DNA from: Streptomyces odontomachi
GTDB taxonomy: Bacteria > Actinomycetota > Actinomycetes > Streptomycetales > Streptomycetaceae
Assembly (NCBI RefSeq): GCF_024435355.1
Contig: NZ_JAMJWG010000014.1
Span: 1-64,000, forward strand
Length of the DNA stretch: 64,000 nucleotides
Reading direction: 5' to 3'
Under the pieces are notes generated by a model. It did not search any database, was not told the DNA's origin, and saw nothing but the letters and a program-made list of their open reading frames with translations. The number at the start of each line of letters is the position of its first letter. The stretch's first letter is position 1. The position numbers and the translations under genes were made by a program. Below are positions 25,787-33,945 of the stretch, piece after piece.

Positions 25787-26680
25787 GTGAGGATCAAGCG
25801 CAACACCCCCCGCAGTGGTATTGCAAGACGGACTCGCCTGATCGCTGTTGCCACCGGTCTGGTGGCGGCCGCCGGCTTCGCCGTCCCCGCGGCGCACGCC
25901 GCCGACGGCAGCACCTACAGCGCGTCCCAGCTCGCCGTGACGAACGACTCCGTGCTGAAGGCGGACGTCGCCGGCACCGCCTGGTACACCGACCCGGCCA
26001 CCAAGAAGGTCGTCGTCAAGGCGGACGAGCGAGTCACCGACGCGGACATCCAGAAGATCAAGGAGGCCGCGGGCGCCAATGCGGGCGCTCTCGAGATCAA
26101 GCACGTGTCGGGCACCTTCAAGCCCCTGCTCTCCGGCGGAGACACGATCCAGACGACCCAGTGGCGCTGCTCGCTGGGCTTCAACGTTCGCAGTGGCTCC
26201 ACCTACTACTTCCTGACCGCCGGTCACTGCACCGCGGGCGCAGGCACCTGGTACAACTCCTCGGGCAGCGTGATCGGCTCGACCGCCGGCTCCACCTTCC
26301 CGGGCAGCGGTGACTACGGCATCGTCAAGTACGCCTCCGGTGTCACCCACGACGGCACCGTCGGCAGCCAGGACATCACCAGCGCGGCCACCCCGTCCGT
26401 GGGCACGACCGTCTACCGTCGCGGCTCCACCACGGGCACCCACAGCGGCCGGGTGACCGGACTGAACGCCACCGTCGACTACGGCAGCGACGGGGTCGTC
26501 ACCGGCCTCATCGACACCACGGTCTGCGCCGAGCCCGGTGACTCCGGTGGTCCGCTCTACGGCGGCACCACGGCCTACGGCCTGACGTCCGGTGGAAGCG
26601 GTGACTGCACCTCCGGCGGCGAGACCTTCTTCCAGCCGGTCACCGAGGCGCTGAGCGCCTACGGCGTCTCGGTGTACTGA
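25787..26680 (+). CDS. sprB: Streptogrisin B-like secreted serine protease
   Basis: A 297-residue preproprotease of the S1 (chymotrypsin) family. Seen: basic Sec/Tat-like signal peptide ending AHA near residue 38, an alpha-lytic-type propeptide (about 39-115), and the mature enzyme beginning near SGGDTIQ. The catalytic triad is His147 (TAGHC), Asp176 (SGDYGIV) and Ser253 (GDSGGP); CSLGFNVRSGSTYYFLTAGHC and the SAYGVSVY end are nearly those of S. griseus protease B. Secreted and self-activated by removing the pro-domain. GTG start with AGGAGGG 9 nt upstream. Followed by a strong terminator. Confidence 0.95.
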   Translation: MRIKRNTPRSGIARRTRLIAVATGLVAAAGFAVPAAHAADGSTYSASQLAVTNDSVLKADVAGTAWYTDPATKKVVVKADERVTDADIQKIKEAAGANAGALEIKHVSGTFKPLLSGGDTIQTTQWRCSLGFNVRSGSTYYFLTAGHCTAGAGTWYNSSGSVIGSTAGSTFPGSGDYGIVKYASGVTHDGTVGSQDITSAATPSVGTTVYRRGSTTGTHSGRVTGLNATVDYGSDGVVTGLIDTTVCAEPGDSGGPLYGGTTAYGLTSGGSGDCTSGGETFFQPVTEALSAYGVSVY

Positions 26681-27362
26681 CGGGCGTCGTGCGCTGACAC
26701 ACGTCGGGTACTGACGGGCGCCGGCACCGTGTGCTGACGCACCCGGTCGATCCGCACGGCCGGTCCACGCGGTGGATCCGACGCCCGTCGAGCCCGGCCC
26801 GTCATGCCCGTCACGAAGGAAACGCAGGCCCCCGCACACCCTCGCGGTGTGCGGGGGCCTCTTCTGTGCCCGCGTCCTGCTCGGGCCTGTCCCCGGCGCG
26901 TGGCGTCTCGGCGCGTGGCGCATCACGTTTTCGGACAACGACCTGTCCGTCCGTAGGTACCCGTCACATCCCGCTTTACGGTGATGAACCGGTCGCATTT
27001 GCCCGGTGCGGCCGATCAAATGGGACCTTTCAGTGGCCGTCTTGGATCCATGGCCGGGCTGAAGGGGTCAATTTTCGGACAGCTGTGACTATCATCTGTC
27101 GCCAGGCATCCAGCCGGACTCATCGTTTGCAACGGGAATCGACGTGGTGTGACCACAGCGGGTCAACCCTGTGCATACGCAGCGGACTTGCCGTTCGTTC
27201 GACCTGAAGTCGACCTTGTGTGCCGGCTGTGCCCCTCGGAATAGTAGGGGTCACCAACGGGCACGGACGCGGTTTTTTACCGTATGTCGGGTCCGTGCTC
27301 GAACGCCTTCCGGTTCCGGGGACCCCACTCCACGGAATCGACCCCCCACAGGAGGACGTGAA
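26681..27362. other. 682-bp region: terminator and leader between two proteases
   Basis: Contains the terminator 26826-26860, then about 500 bp of unusually AT-rich DNA for this window, with GC falling around 26930-27130 and 27230-27290. TTGTGT and AATAGT at about 27217-27247 form a possible promoter for the second protease. AGGAGG at 27350 is its ribosome-binding site. Confidence 0.55.
26826..26860 (+). terminator. Strong terminator after streptogrisin B gene
   Basis: A 15-bp perfect stem (AGGCCCCCGCACACC with its complement) and 5-nt loop, followed by CTTCT: an intrinsic-type terminator. Confidence 0.88.
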
Positions 27363-28445
27363 TTGAAGCACCGACGCATACCCAAGCGGCGTGCCGTCAT
27401 TGCGGGCGCGAGCGTCATCGCTCTGGTGAGCGCTGGCATCGCCTTGCAAACTGCGAACGCGAGTACGAACACCCCCACCGCAACCCCCGCCACCCTCACC
27501 CTGGCCAAGGCCGGAAAGCTCGCTTCGTCGCTGACATCGGACCTTGGCGCGAAGGCGGCGGGCACGTACTACGACGCCCAGACCAAGAGTCTCGTCGTGA
27601 ACGTCCTGGACGAGGCCTCCGCGCGCACCGCTGAGTCGGCCGGCGCCAAGGCGAAGGTCGTCCAGAACTCCCTCGCCGAGCTGAAGAGCGCGCAGCGGAC
27701 CATCAAGGGCCACAGCACCCCGGGCACCTCCTGGGTGATGGACCCCGCCTCCAACAAGGTGGTCGTCACCGCGGACCGCACCGTCACGGGCACGAAGCTG
27801 GAGAAGGTCACCCAGCTGGTGAAGAGCCTCGGCGGCAAGGCCGAGCTCAAGCAGACCAAGGGCCAGTTCAAGCCCTTCATCGCGGGTGGCGACGCCATCA
27901 GCGACCCCTCCATCGGCCGCTGCTCGCTCGGCTTCAACGTGGTGAAGGACGGCGAGCCGTACTTCATCACTGCGGGCCACTGCACGGAGGAGATCACCAC
28001 GTGGTCCGACTCCAGCGGCAACGTGATCGGTGAGAACGCCGACTCCGACTTCCCCGGCAACGACTTCGGCCTGGTGAAGTACACCGGGGACGTCGAGCAC
28101 CCGAGCGCGGTCGATCTCTACAACGGCAGCACGCAGTCCATCACCGAGGCGGGTGACGCCACCGTCGGCGAGAAGGTGACGCGCAGCGGTTCGACCACGC
28201 AGGTCCACGACGGCACCGTCACCGGCCTGGACGCCACGGTCGACTACGGCAACGGCGACGTCGTGGAGGGTCTCATCCAGACCGATGTGTGCGCCGAGCC
28301 GGGTGACAGCGGCGGTTCGCTGTTCGACGGCTCCACCGCGCTGGGCATGACCTCGGGTGGCAGCGGCGACTGCACCTCCGGCGGGGAGACGTTCTTCCAG
28401 CCGGTTCCCGAGGCGCTCTCCACCTTCGGCGCCGAGATCGGCTGA
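27363..28445 (+). CDS. sprD: Streptogrisin D-like secreted serine protease
   Basis: A 360-residue preproprotease of family S1. Seen: a signal peptide (KHRRIPKRRAVIAG to about residue 34), a longer alpha-lytic-type propeptide (to about residue 172), then the mature enzyme from IAGGDAI. Triad His206 (TAGHC), Asp234 (PGNDFGLV), Ser316 (GDSGGS); the VPEALSTFGAEIG end matches S. griseus protease D. Starts at a rare TTG (27363) with AGGAGG 7 nt upstream; a GTG 5 nt earlier is out of frame and stops at once. The second Gly of the usual GDSGGP is kept but Pro is Ser. Probably secreted with the neighbouring protease as a pair made by duplication and divergence. Confidence 0.94.
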   Translation: MKHRRIPKRRAVIAGASVIALVSAGIALQTANASTNTPTATPATLTLAKAGKLASSLTSDLGAKAAGTYYDAQTKSLVVNVLDEASARTAESAGAKAKVVQNSLAELKSAQRTIKGHSTPGTSWVMDPASNKVVVTADRTVTGTKLEKVTQLVKSLGGKAELKQTKGQFKPFIAGGDAISDPSIGRCSLGFNVVKDGEPYFITAGHCTEEITTWSDSSGNVIGENADSDFPGNDFGLVKYTGDVEHPSAVDLYNGSTQSITEAGDATVGEKVTRSGSTTQVHDGTVTGLDATVDYGNGDVVEGLIQTDVCAEPGDSGGSLFDGSTALGMTSGGSGDCTSGGETFFQPVPEALSTFGAEIG

Positions 28446-28639
28446 CCCGGCCGATCACCCTGAGCGGGTTCGGCCGGCGCGGCCGGGAGTGAACCGCTTC
28501 GTCCGACCCCCGGTCGCCTCGGCCAGACCGTGGCGACCGGGTGGCCGGACGGCCGGAGTGGTCACATCGACGAAGGCGCCTTTGCCGGTGTCCCGGCCGT
28601 GCGTGCCCTGTGCCGTCCGCTGATCCGTACGACCCCCGA

Positions 28640-28670
28640 AGGGCCGGTCCGTCTGAGACGGGCCGGCCCT
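28640..28670 (+). terminator. Terminator after streptogrisin D gene
   Basis: AGGGCCGGTCCGTC pairs with GACGGGCCGGCCCT (one G-T pair) around a 3-nt loop, followed by TTCG. Confidence 0.75.
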
Positions 28671-28733
28671 TTCGCCTGCCCTGACCTGCGCATGCGGCCG
28701 GGACGCGGCGGGCGGGGCATCGACCGTATCGAC

Positions 28734-28749
28734 TCGTACGCACGTTCGA
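28734..28749 (+). promoter_or_regulatory. LexA (SOS) box upstream of dnaE2
   Basis: TCGTACGCACGTTCGA matches the actinobacterial LexA consensus TCGAAC-N4-GTTCGA at 11 of 12 specified positions. It lies 52 bp before the dnaE2 start, suggesting DNA-damage induction of the following two-gene unit. Confidence 0.65.
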
Positions 28750-28801
28750 AGTTGGTCTATGGTGGGGGAGGGGGCGAGAGTGGATCGGATCGGAGGTGCG
28801 G

Positions 28802-31800
28802 GTGCCCGGCTTCACGCATCTGCATATCGCGTCCGGGTTCTCCCAGCGGTACGGGGCCTCGCACCCGGAGCGGCTGGCCGAGCGCGCCGCCGAGCGCGGC
28901 ATGGACGCCCTCGCCCTCACCGACCGGGACACCCTCGCGGGTGCGGTCCGCTTCGGTCGGGCGTGTGAGGCGGCGGGGGTGCGCCCGCTGTTCGGAGTGG
29001 AGCTGGCGGTGGCGGAGCAGAGCCGCACGGAGCAGACCCGGTTGGGGCAAGCAGATGCTTTCGGCGGAGAAAGCGCGATAAGCGCCCATACCGGGCGAAC
29101 GGGTGCGGGTCACGCCACTGCTGCCCGGCGTACGCCGGTGCGAGGCGGCGCTTTCCGGGATGAGTCCGCGCCGCGCGTCACCTTCCTCGCGCGTGAGGGT
29201 GCCCTCGGTTGGAGCGAGCTGTGCCGGCTCGTCTCCGCGGCGCACCAGGCCGAAGGCGAGCCGCTGCTCACCTGGTCACAGCTGCCGGCCGAGGGCCTGA
29301 CGGTGCTGCTCGGGCCCGTGTCCGACGTGGGCCGTGCGCTGGCCGCCGGCCGCCCCGACCGCGCCGCTCGCCTCCTCCGTCCCTGGCGGGAGCTCTACGG
29401 CGACGCCCTGCGCCTGGAAGCCGTCTGGCACGGCCGGGACGGCACGGGGCCCGGCTCGCTGCGGCTGGCCGCCCGCACCGTGGGCTTCGCCGCCGACCAG
29501 GGCGTACGTCCCGTGCTGAGCAACGCCGTGCGCTATGCCGATCCGGGCATGGGCCCGGTCGCCGACGTGCTCGACGCGGCCCGCCGGCTGGTCCCGATCG
29601 ACCCCCGCAGGGAACTGGACTGCGGCGAGCGCTGGCTCAAGGGCCCCGCCGAGATGCAGGCCGTGGCCGAACGCGTCATGACGGCCGCCGGCTACCGCCC
29701 GGACACCGCGCACCGCCTGCTCGAGCAGACCCGGTCCACCGCAGCGGAGTGCCGCGTCGACCCCGAGACCGACCTGGGCATCGGCTCCGTGCACTTCCCC
29801 GAGCCCGCTCTCGTCGGGGCGCGCCGGCGCACCGCCCAGCGCGTCCTGGCCTCCCGCGCCGCCGGGGGCATGGTGCTGCACGGGTATGACCGCCGCCCCG
29901 ACGCCCGCACCTACTGGGAGCGCCTGCACCACGAGCTGGACATCATCGCCCACCACGGCTTCGCCTCGTACTTCCTCACCGTGGCCCAGGTCGTGGACGA
30001 CGTGCGGGAGATGGGCATCCGGGTGGCGGCACGCGGCTCGGGCGCCGGCTCGCTCGTCAACCACCTGCTCGGCATCGCGAACGCCGACCCCGTCGAACAG
30101 CACCTGCTGATGGAGCGGTTCCTGTCCAAGCGGCGGGCCGTGCTGCCCGACATCGACATCGACGTGGAGTCCGCGCGCCGTCTGGAGGTCTACCGCAGGA
30201 TCATCGACCGGTTCGGCGCCGAGCGCGTCGCGGCCGTCTCCATGCCCGAGACGTACCGGGTGCGGCATGCGATCCGAGACGTGGGCGCCGCGCTCTCCAT
30301 GGACCCGGCGGACATCGACCGGATCGCCAAGTCCTTCCCGCACATCCGTGCCCGTGATGCGCGCGCCGCGCTTCAGGAACTGCCCGAGCTGCGCGGACTG
30401 GCCGAGGAACAGGGCTGGACGCCGGGCGCGTCCCGGTCGGACGGGCACGGTCCTCACGACCGGTTCTGGAGCCTGGTCGAGGCCCTGGACGCGCTGCCGC
30501 GCGGAATCGCCATGCATCCGTGCGGGGTGCTCCTGTCGGACGCGTCGCTGCTCCACCGCACCCCGGTGGTGCCGACCAGCAGCGAGGTCCCGCACGCCGG
30601 CCCGGGCGAGGGGGGCGCCCCTTTCCCGATGTCCCAGTTCGACAAGGACGACGTGGAGGAGCTCGGGTTGCTCAAGCTCGACGTGCTGGGCGTGCGGATG
30701 CAGTCGGCGATGGCGCACGCGGTCGGGGAGGTCGAGCGGGCCACCGGCGAGCGGATCGACCTGGATGCGGTCGCGGGGGCGGGCGCCAGTGGCAGAGGGG
30801 ATGAAGAAACGTATCGTCTGGTTCGCTCGGCGGAGACGCTGGGCTGCTTCCAGATCGAGTCGCCGGGGCAGCGCGATCTCGTCGGACGGTTGCAGCCCGC
30901 CACCTTCCACGACCTCGTCGTCGACATCTCGCTCTTCCGGCCGGGCCCGGTCGCGGCCGACATGGTGCGCCCGTTCATCGAGGCCCGGCACGGCCGCGCA
31001 CCGATCCGCTACCCGCATCCCGACCTGGCCGGTCCGCTGGAGGAGACCTACGGCGTGGTGGTCTTCCACGAGCAGGTCATCGAGATCCTGCACATCATGA
31101 CCGGCTGCGGCCGCGACGAGGCGGACCGGGTGCGACGCGGCCTGTCCGACCCCGAGTCCCAGGGGCGGATCCGGGTGTGGTTCGCCCAGCAGGCGGCCGC
31201 GCAGGGCTATGACGCCGAGACCGTCGCCCGCACCTGGGAGATCATCGAGGCCTTCGGCTCCTACGGCTTCTGCAAGGCGCACGCCGTCGCGTTCGCCGTG
31301 CCGACGTACCAGTCCGCCTGGCTGAAGGCCCACCATCCGGCCGCCTTCTACGCGGGCCTGCTCACCCATGACCCCGGGATGTACCCGAAGCGGCTGCTGC
31401 TCGCGGACGCGCGACGCCGGGGTGTGCCGGTGCTGCCCTTGGACGTCAACCGGTCGGCGGTCGCTCATCATATCGAACTGGTGTCTGATGGCGTGAGGGT
31501 GAAAGACGCTCAACACGGGAGCGGAACGGGACCATCTGGACGAAAAGACCAGGAGGCCGCGACGCCCGGTCGCTGGGGGCTTCGGCTCGGGCTCGACGAC
31601 GTGTACGGCATCAGCGAGGCCGAGGCGGCCCGGATCGCGGACGGGCGGCCGTACGCCTCGCTGCTGGACTTCTGGCAGCGTGCGAGGCCCAGCAGGCCGG
31701 TCGCCGAGCGGCTCGCCCAGGTGGGCGCGCTGGACGCGTTCGGCGCCAACCGGCGCGACCTGCAACTGCACCTGACCGAGCTGCACCGGGGCGCGCGGGG

Positions 31801-32509
31801 CGGCTACGGCCCGCAGCTCCCGCTCGCCGGCGGGCGGCGCACCGCCGGGGCCGGACTGCCCGACCTGAGCGACGCCGAACGGCTCAGCGCCGAGCTGGGC
31901 GTCCTCGGCATGGATGTCTCGCACCACCTGATGGACGATCACGCCGCGTTCCTCGGCGAGCTCGGCGTGCTCTCGGCGCGGCGGCTGCGCTCGGCACGGC
32001 ACGGTGAGACGGTGCTGGTCGCGGGCGCGAAGGCGGCCACCCAGACGCCCCCGATCCGCTCCGGCAAGCGGGTCATCTTCACCACGCTGGACGACGGCAC
32101 GGGCCTGGTCGACCTCGCCTTCTTCGACGACGCGCACGCCGCGTGCGCGCACACCGTCTTCCACTCCTGGCTGCTGCTGGTGCGCGGAGTGGTGCAGCGG
32201 CGCGGACCACGCAGCCTCAGCGTGGTCGGCGCGGCGGCCTGGGACCTCGCCGAACTGCTCGAACTGCGGGCCGACGGGGGCCTGGACGCGGTGGCCGCCC
32301 GGCTGGCCGAGCCGTCCGGCCCCGCTCCGGACCGGCCGGACGGCGGCGCCGGCGCGGAACCGCCGGACGGTACCGGCGGGCGGCGCATCCGGATGGGCAC
32401 GGGATACGAGATGCACCCCTGGGCGGACCTCCGCCCGGCGGGGGAGGGCGCCGACCCCGCGCGGAAACCGAGGAAGCTCTGGCACCAGAGTCCGGGGAGC
32501 GCGGGATGA
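28802..32509 (+). CDS. dnaE2: Error-prone DNA polymerase III alpha subunit (DnaE2/ImuC)
   Basis: A 1235-residue C-family polymerase for damage-tolerant synthesis. Seen: N-terminal PHP domain (FTHLHIASGFSQRYG), polymerase core with catalytic PDIDIDVE (about residue 450) and LGLLKLDVLGVR, FQIESPGQR, a helix-hairpin region (YGISEAEAARIADG) and a C-terminal OB fold (VIFTTLDDGTGLVDLAFF). QLPLAGG resembles a sliding-clamp-binding motif. It is longer than usual DnaE2 (about 1100); extra, less GC-rich inserts occur around 29010-29175, 30776-30825 and 31465-31565. GTG 28802 was chosen with GGAGG 5 nt upstream; an earlier GTG overlaps that site. Coupled (ATGA) to an inactive-looking Y-family polymerase and preceded by a LexA box. 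Confidence 0.92.
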   Translation: MPGFTHLHIASGFSQRYGASHPERLAERAAERGMDALALTDRDTLAGAVRFGRACEAAGVRPLFGVELAVAEQSRTEQTRLGQADAFGGESAISAHTGRTGAGHATAARRTPVRGGAFRDESAPRVTFLAREGALGWSELCRLVSAAHQAEGEPLLTWSQLPAEGLTVLLGPVSDVGRALAAGRPDRAARLLRPWRELYGDALRLEAVWHGRDGTGPGSLRLAARTVGFAADQGVRPVLSNAVRYADPGMGPVADVLDAARRLVPIDPRRELDCGERWLKGPAEMQAVAERVMTAAGYRPDTAHRLLEQTRSTAAECRVDPETDLGIGSVHFPEPALVGARRRTAQRVLASRAAGGMVLHGYDRRPDARTYWERLHHELDIIAHHGFASYFLTVAQVVDDVREMGIRVAARGSGAGSLVNHLLGIANADPVEQHLLMERFLSKRRAVLPDIDIDVESARRLEVYRRIIDRFGAERVAAVSMPETYRVRHAIRDVGAALSMDPADIDRIAKSFPHIRARDARAALQELPELRGLAEEQGWTPGASRSDGHGPHDRFWSLVEALDALPRGIAMHPCGVLLSDASLLHRTPVVPTSSEVPHAGPGEGGAPFPMSQFDKDDVEELGLLKLDVLGVRMQSAMAHAVGEVERATGERIDLDAVAGAGASGRGDEETYRLVRSAETLGCFQIESPGQRDLVGRLQPATFHDLVVDISLFRPGPVAADMVRPFIEARHGRAPIRYPHPDLAGPLEETYGVVVFHEQVIEILHIMTGCGRDEADRVRRGLSDPESQGRIRVWFAQQAAAQGYDAETVARTWEIIEAFGSYGFCKAHAVAFAVPTYQSAWLKAHHPAAFYAGLLTHDPGMYPKRLLLADARRRGVPVLPLDVNRSAVAHHIELVSDGVRVKDAQHGSGTGPSGRKDQEAATPGRWGLRLGLDDVYGISEAEAARIADGRPYASLLDFWQRARPSRPVAERLAQVGALDAFGANRRDLQLHLTELHRGARGGYGPQLPLAGGRRTAGAGLPDLSDAERLSAELGVLGMDVSHHLMDDHAAFLGELGVLSARRLRSARHGETVLVAGAKAATQTPPIRSGKRVIFTTLDDGTGLVDLAFFDDAHAACAHTVFHSWLLLVRGVVQRRGPRSLSVVGAAAWDLAELLELRADGGLDAVAARLAEPSGPAPDRPDGGAGAEPPDGTGGRRIRMGTGYEMHPWADLRPAGEGADPARKPRKLWHQSPGSAG

Positions 32510-33531
32510 CGGCGGCCGCCCCTTGCCCGGGCGTGTTCCATGTGCGCCTGGCGGCGCCGAGGTCAGCTGCCGCGGCCGCGGCGTCGACGCCCGACGCGCT
32601 GCCCGGGCTGCTCGAACTGCTCGGGGAGTTCACCCCCGTCGTCCAGGCGCTGCCGCCCGACGCGGCGCTCGCCGACCTGACCGGGGCCGTGCGGTACTTC
32701 GACCGGGACGCCGTGCACCTGGCCGCGATGATCCGTGTCCGCGCGCTCGCCCGGTACGGCCTGGACTGCACGATCGGGATCGGTCCTGGGCCGATGGCGG
32801 CCGGAGCCGCGGTGCGCGCCGCCGTGCCCGGCGGCACCCTGGCGGTGCCCGGCGGGCAGTACGCCGTCGCGGAGTTCCTGGCCGATCGGCCCGTCACCGC
32901 CGTCCCCGGCGTGGGTGCCAAGGCCGCCCGGGTACTGGGCGACTACGGACTCGACACCGTGGGCAGCGTGGCCGCCGCGCCGCTGTCGACCGTGCAGCGG
33001 CTGATCGGCGCGCGCGCCGGGCGTGAGCTACGGGACAAGGCGCGCGGTATCGACCGCACCCGGGTGGTGCCGAACGCCGCGGCGCGCTCGATCGCCGCCG
33101 AACGGTCCTTCGACCGCGATGAACTCGACCCGTATCTGCATCGGCGCGCCCTGCTCTCGATCACCACCGAGCTGGGGGCGCGACTGCGTGCCGAGGGCCA
33201 GGTGTGCCGCTCGCTGACCCTCACCGTGCGCTGCGCCGACCGGTTCGGGCGCGCGCCGACCACCCGTGGCCGGAGGCTTCCCGAGCCCACCGCCCACACG
33301 GTCGCCCTCACCACGGCCGGCTACCGGATGTACGAGGCGCTCGGACTGCAACGCGCCCGGGTGCGGGGGATCGCGCTGCGCGCAGAGGGGCTCGGAGCCG
33401 CCGATCGCGCCGCCCACCAGCTGAGCCTCGACCCTGCGGACGACAAGGCCCGCAGGGTCGAGGCGGTTGCCGATCGGATCCGGGCGAAGTTCGGCGAGGG
33501 GGCGGTGAAGCCGGGGACGCTCGCGGCGTAG
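32506..33531 (+). CDS. Y-family DNA polymerase homologue lacking catalytic acids (ImuB-like)
   Basis: A 341-residue DinB/ImuB-type protein. Seen: palm-like start VFHVRLAAP where active enzymes have a D-x-D, and PPDAALADLTG where they have SIDEAxLDxTG, so the first Asp and the Glu are missing though one Asp remains; then a helix-hairpin-helix VPGVGAKAARVLGDYGLDT and little-finger strands. Loss of these acids is what defines ImuB, the non-catalytic adaptor that links DnaE2 to the clamp. Overlaps dnaE2 (ATGA), so the two form one cassette. No imuA/imuA' gene is adjacent. ImuB-like role is inferred. Confidence 0.85.
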   Translation: MTAAAPCPGVFHVRLAAPRSAAAAAASTPDALPGLLELLGEFTPVVQALPPDAALADLTGAVRYFDRDAVHLAAMIRVRALARYGLDCTIGIGPGPMAAGAAVRAAVPGGTLAVPGGQYAVAEFLADRPVTAVPGVGAKAARVLGDYGLDTVGSVAAAPLSTVQRLIGARAGRELRDKARGIDRTRVVPNAAARSIAAERSFDRDELDPYLHRRALLSITTELGARLRAEGQVCRSLTLTVRCADRFGRAPTTRGRRLPEPTAHTVALTTAGYRMYEALGLQRARVRGIALRAEGLGAADRAAHQLSLDPADDKARRVEAVADRIRAKFGEGAVKPGTLAA

Positions 33532-33546
33532 CGCCCCAGGGGGCGC
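33531..33546 (+). terminator. Small terminator hairpin after the Y-family gene
   Basis: GCGCCC and GGGCGC arms separated by CAGG, starting at the last base of the stop codon. Short stem, so moderate confidence. Confidence 0.45.
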
Positions 33547-33660
33547 GGTGAGCCGACGGGGTTGGTGAGCTGTGGGGCGTTCTGTGTGCGGGAGGGGGTG
33601 GGTGCGGCAGGGGTGGCCCCCTGGGGTGGGTGGCGATGTGGCGGGTTCGTTGTGGCTGGT

Positions 33661-33704
33661 TGCGCAGTTCCCCGCGCCCCTTTTGCGCAGTTCCCCGCGC
33701 CCCT
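33661..33704. repeat. Two tandem copies of the dispersed GCGCAGTTCCCCGCGCCCC repeat
   Basis: TGCGCAGTTCCCCGCGCCCCT occurs at 33661-33681 and again at 33684-33704, matching the right end of the 16064-16221 element. Confidence 0.8.
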
Positions 33705-33872
33705 CATTGGTGCTCCCGGCCTCTCATCGGGGCCCTCTGGGCGCCGGTGCGCGTCCTCGTTCTGCGGGCGTAACCCTTTCGGGTTGTTCGCGTCCGCCGT
33801 TTGCAGTTTTTACTGACGCGTAACTTCAATCCTTTGCTACTCGCGCGTAAGTTAGCGGTCGCGTCGTCAGTC

Positions 33873-33888
33873 CGTGATCCGGATCACA
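33873..33888 (+). promoter_or_regulatory. CRP-like palindrome upstream of lipase
   Basis: CGTGATCCGGATCACA agrees with TGTGA-N6-TCACA at 9 of 10 positions and includes the 14-bp perfect palindrome 33874-33887. It lies 57 bp before the lipase ATG. Control by a Crp-type protein is inferred. Confidence 0.45.
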
Positions 33889-33945
33889 GGGCATCCCTTT
33901 TCTCATCGCCCCCTCGCGTTTCTTCCGTCGCAAGGAGTTCGCACG

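Larger units (their letters stand above)
28446..28801. other. 356-bp region between streptogrisin D and dnaE2
   Basis: Holds the terminator 28640-28670 and the LexA-box-like site 28734-28749 followed by GGAGG (28792-28796). Nothing gene-like. Confidence 0.65.
33532..33945. other. 414-bp intergenic region with repeats and lipase promoter
   Basis: A GC-rich first half bears the tandem GCGCAGTTCCCCGCGCCCC repeats (33661-33704). The second half is AT-richer, with a direct repeat CGCGTAACTT / CGCGTAAGTT at about 33819 and 33844, and a CRP-type palindrome (33873-33888). These are plausible activator sites for the lipase gene. AAGGAG precedes the lipase ATG. Confidence 0.6.

Noticed and set aside
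29276..32485. Very long minus-strand open frame (over 1000 codons) opposite dnaE2
   Set aside because: It is the mirror of a high-GC coding region; the plus strand has clear polymerase motifs and coupling to the next gene, while the minus frame has no recognisable domain.
33562..33823. Two overlapping plus-strand frames across the tandem GCGCAGTTCCCCGCGCCCC repeats
   Set aside because: They consist largely of the repeat; a known non-coding dispersed sequence explains them.
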